From: Acidobacteriaceae bacterium
GTDB lineage: Bacteria > Acidobacteriota > Terriglobia > Terriglobales > Acidobacteriaceae
Reading direction: 5' to 3'
Length of the DNA: 5,269 nt
Assembly (NCBI GenBank): GCA_027306745.1
Contig: DAHUZD010000338.1
Span: 1-5,269, forward strand
Below the pieces are notes generated by a model, which saw only the letters and a list, made by a program, of their open reading frames with translations, did no database searches and was not told where the DNA came from. Made by a program: the position numbers and the translations under genes. Numbering within the stretch: the stretch's first letter is position 1; the number at the start of each line of letters is the position of its first letter. Below are positions 5,085 to 5,269 of the stretch, in pieces.

Positions 5085-5223
5085 GAAAACTCTGCATAAG
5101 CCAGTTCTTGAATGTACGAAATTTGATTCGAAATGGCTGGACCTCGTTCCTACCGCAAGTTCTGGCATTGCTATCCAGCTTAGCTGTTGAAGGAGTGCCC
5201 ATGCTTCTTCAGAGTTTTCCTAA
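5081..5223. mobile_element. Short inverted-repeat-bounded element (MITE-like candidate)
   Basis: TTAAGAAAACTCTG at 5081-5094 is matched in inverted orientation by CAGAGTTTTCCTAA at 5210-5223, 13 of 14 positions. Extending inward to 24 nt keeps 19 of 24 matches. The 143-bp unit has no transposase-sized ORF, and 5101-5160 is about 45% GC by hand count, below the neighbouring genes. The ends contain TA (and TAA) just outside the better-conserved GAAAACTCTG core, which would fit a TA target-site duplication. The interior has a palindrome, CAGCTTAGCTG, at 5176-5186. A single copy cannot prove mobility; a folded non-coding RNA or a chance repeat is the alternative. Confidence 0.45.
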
Positions 5224-5230
5224 CTCGTAA
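5201..5230 (+). other. Nine-codon mini-ORF with perfect Shine-Dalgarno
   Basis: AAGGAG at 5190-5195 is followed five bases later by ATG at 5201, reading MLLQSFPNS and stopping at TAA 5228-5230. It lies across the right inverted repeat of the candidate element. It could be a leader peptide for a gene beyond the right edge or chance; nothing in the peptide is recognisable. Confidence 0.2.
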
Positions 5231-5258
5231 TCAGCATCGTAGACTCTGGACTACAGGA

Positions 5259-5269
5259 ATAAAAAAGCC
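5259..5269. terminator. Possible left half of a terminator cut by the window edge
   Basis: The window ends in AATAAAAAAGCC. On the minus strand this is GGC followed by six T residues, the usual right end of an intrinsic terminator for a gene transcribed leftward from outside the window. The matching arm would lie beyond 5269, so this cannot be confirmed here. Confidence 0.22.

Noticed and set aside
5014..5202. 62-codon minus-strand ORF antisense to the methyltransferase end
   Set aside because: It crosses the inverted-repeat element and the methyltransferase coding region, has only a weak GAAGAAG ribosome site, and no family-like pattern.
1..5269. CRISPR array, phage genes, toxin-antitoxin pair near mazG
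   Set aside because: No regularly spaced direct repeats, no phage-type products, and no mazE- or mazF-like ORF beside mazG.

Overview
The window reads as a chromosomal, housekeeping-type stretch from a fairly GC-rich Gram-negative bacterium. Protein flavour suggests Acidobacteriota (Terriglobia-like): a secreted TPR protein with an Ala/Gln/Pro linker, a LolA-like secreted protein of a kind I associate with that phylum, and a SET-domain protein beside dnaX. The phylum is an inference from style, not from a marker gene. I see no phage gene, no transposase gene, no CRISPR array and no rRNA or tRNA.

Layout from left to right. (1) 1-99, minus: first 33 codons of dnaX (DNA polymerase III tau/gamma), running off the left edge. 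(2) 130-642, minus: a compact SET-domain protein-lysine methyltransferase, 30 nt upstream of dnaX and probably co-transcribed with it. (3) 643-743: a divergent promoter region with an extended -10 for the SET gene and an overlapping weaker promoter for the next gene. (4) 744-1415, plus: secreted or periplasmic TPR protein. (5) 1515-2309, minus: type IV prepilin peptidase, convergent with the TPR gene. (6) 2408-3250, plus: mazG, a nucleoside triphosphate pyrophosphohydrolase with two MazG domains, divergent from the peptidase and preceded by two tiny overlapping ORFs. (7) 3250-3285: a strong hairpin between convergent genes that could terminate both. (8) 3318-4223, minus: secreted LolA-like protein of unknown function. 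(9) 4224-4421: a divergent intergenic region with an 8-bp direct repeat, a perfect Shine-Dalgarno inside a small hairpin, and a T8 tract. (10) 4422-5084, plus: SAM-dependent methyltransferase-like protein. (11) 5081-5223: a roughly 143-bp AT-richer segment bounded by imperfect inverted repeats, resembling a small non-autonomous element, whose left end supplies the methyltransferase stop codon.

The genes do not form one pathway. Themes are replication and nucleotide-pool upkeep (dnaX, mazG), envelope and secretion (prepilin peptidase, TPR protein, LolA-like protein) and methyl transfer (SET protein, small-molecule-type methyltransferase). I find no convincing new multi-gene system. The items most worth a second look are the inverted-repeat element at the right end, the SD/hairpin/T8 start region of the methyltransferase, and the SET protein with a basic tail next to dnaX.
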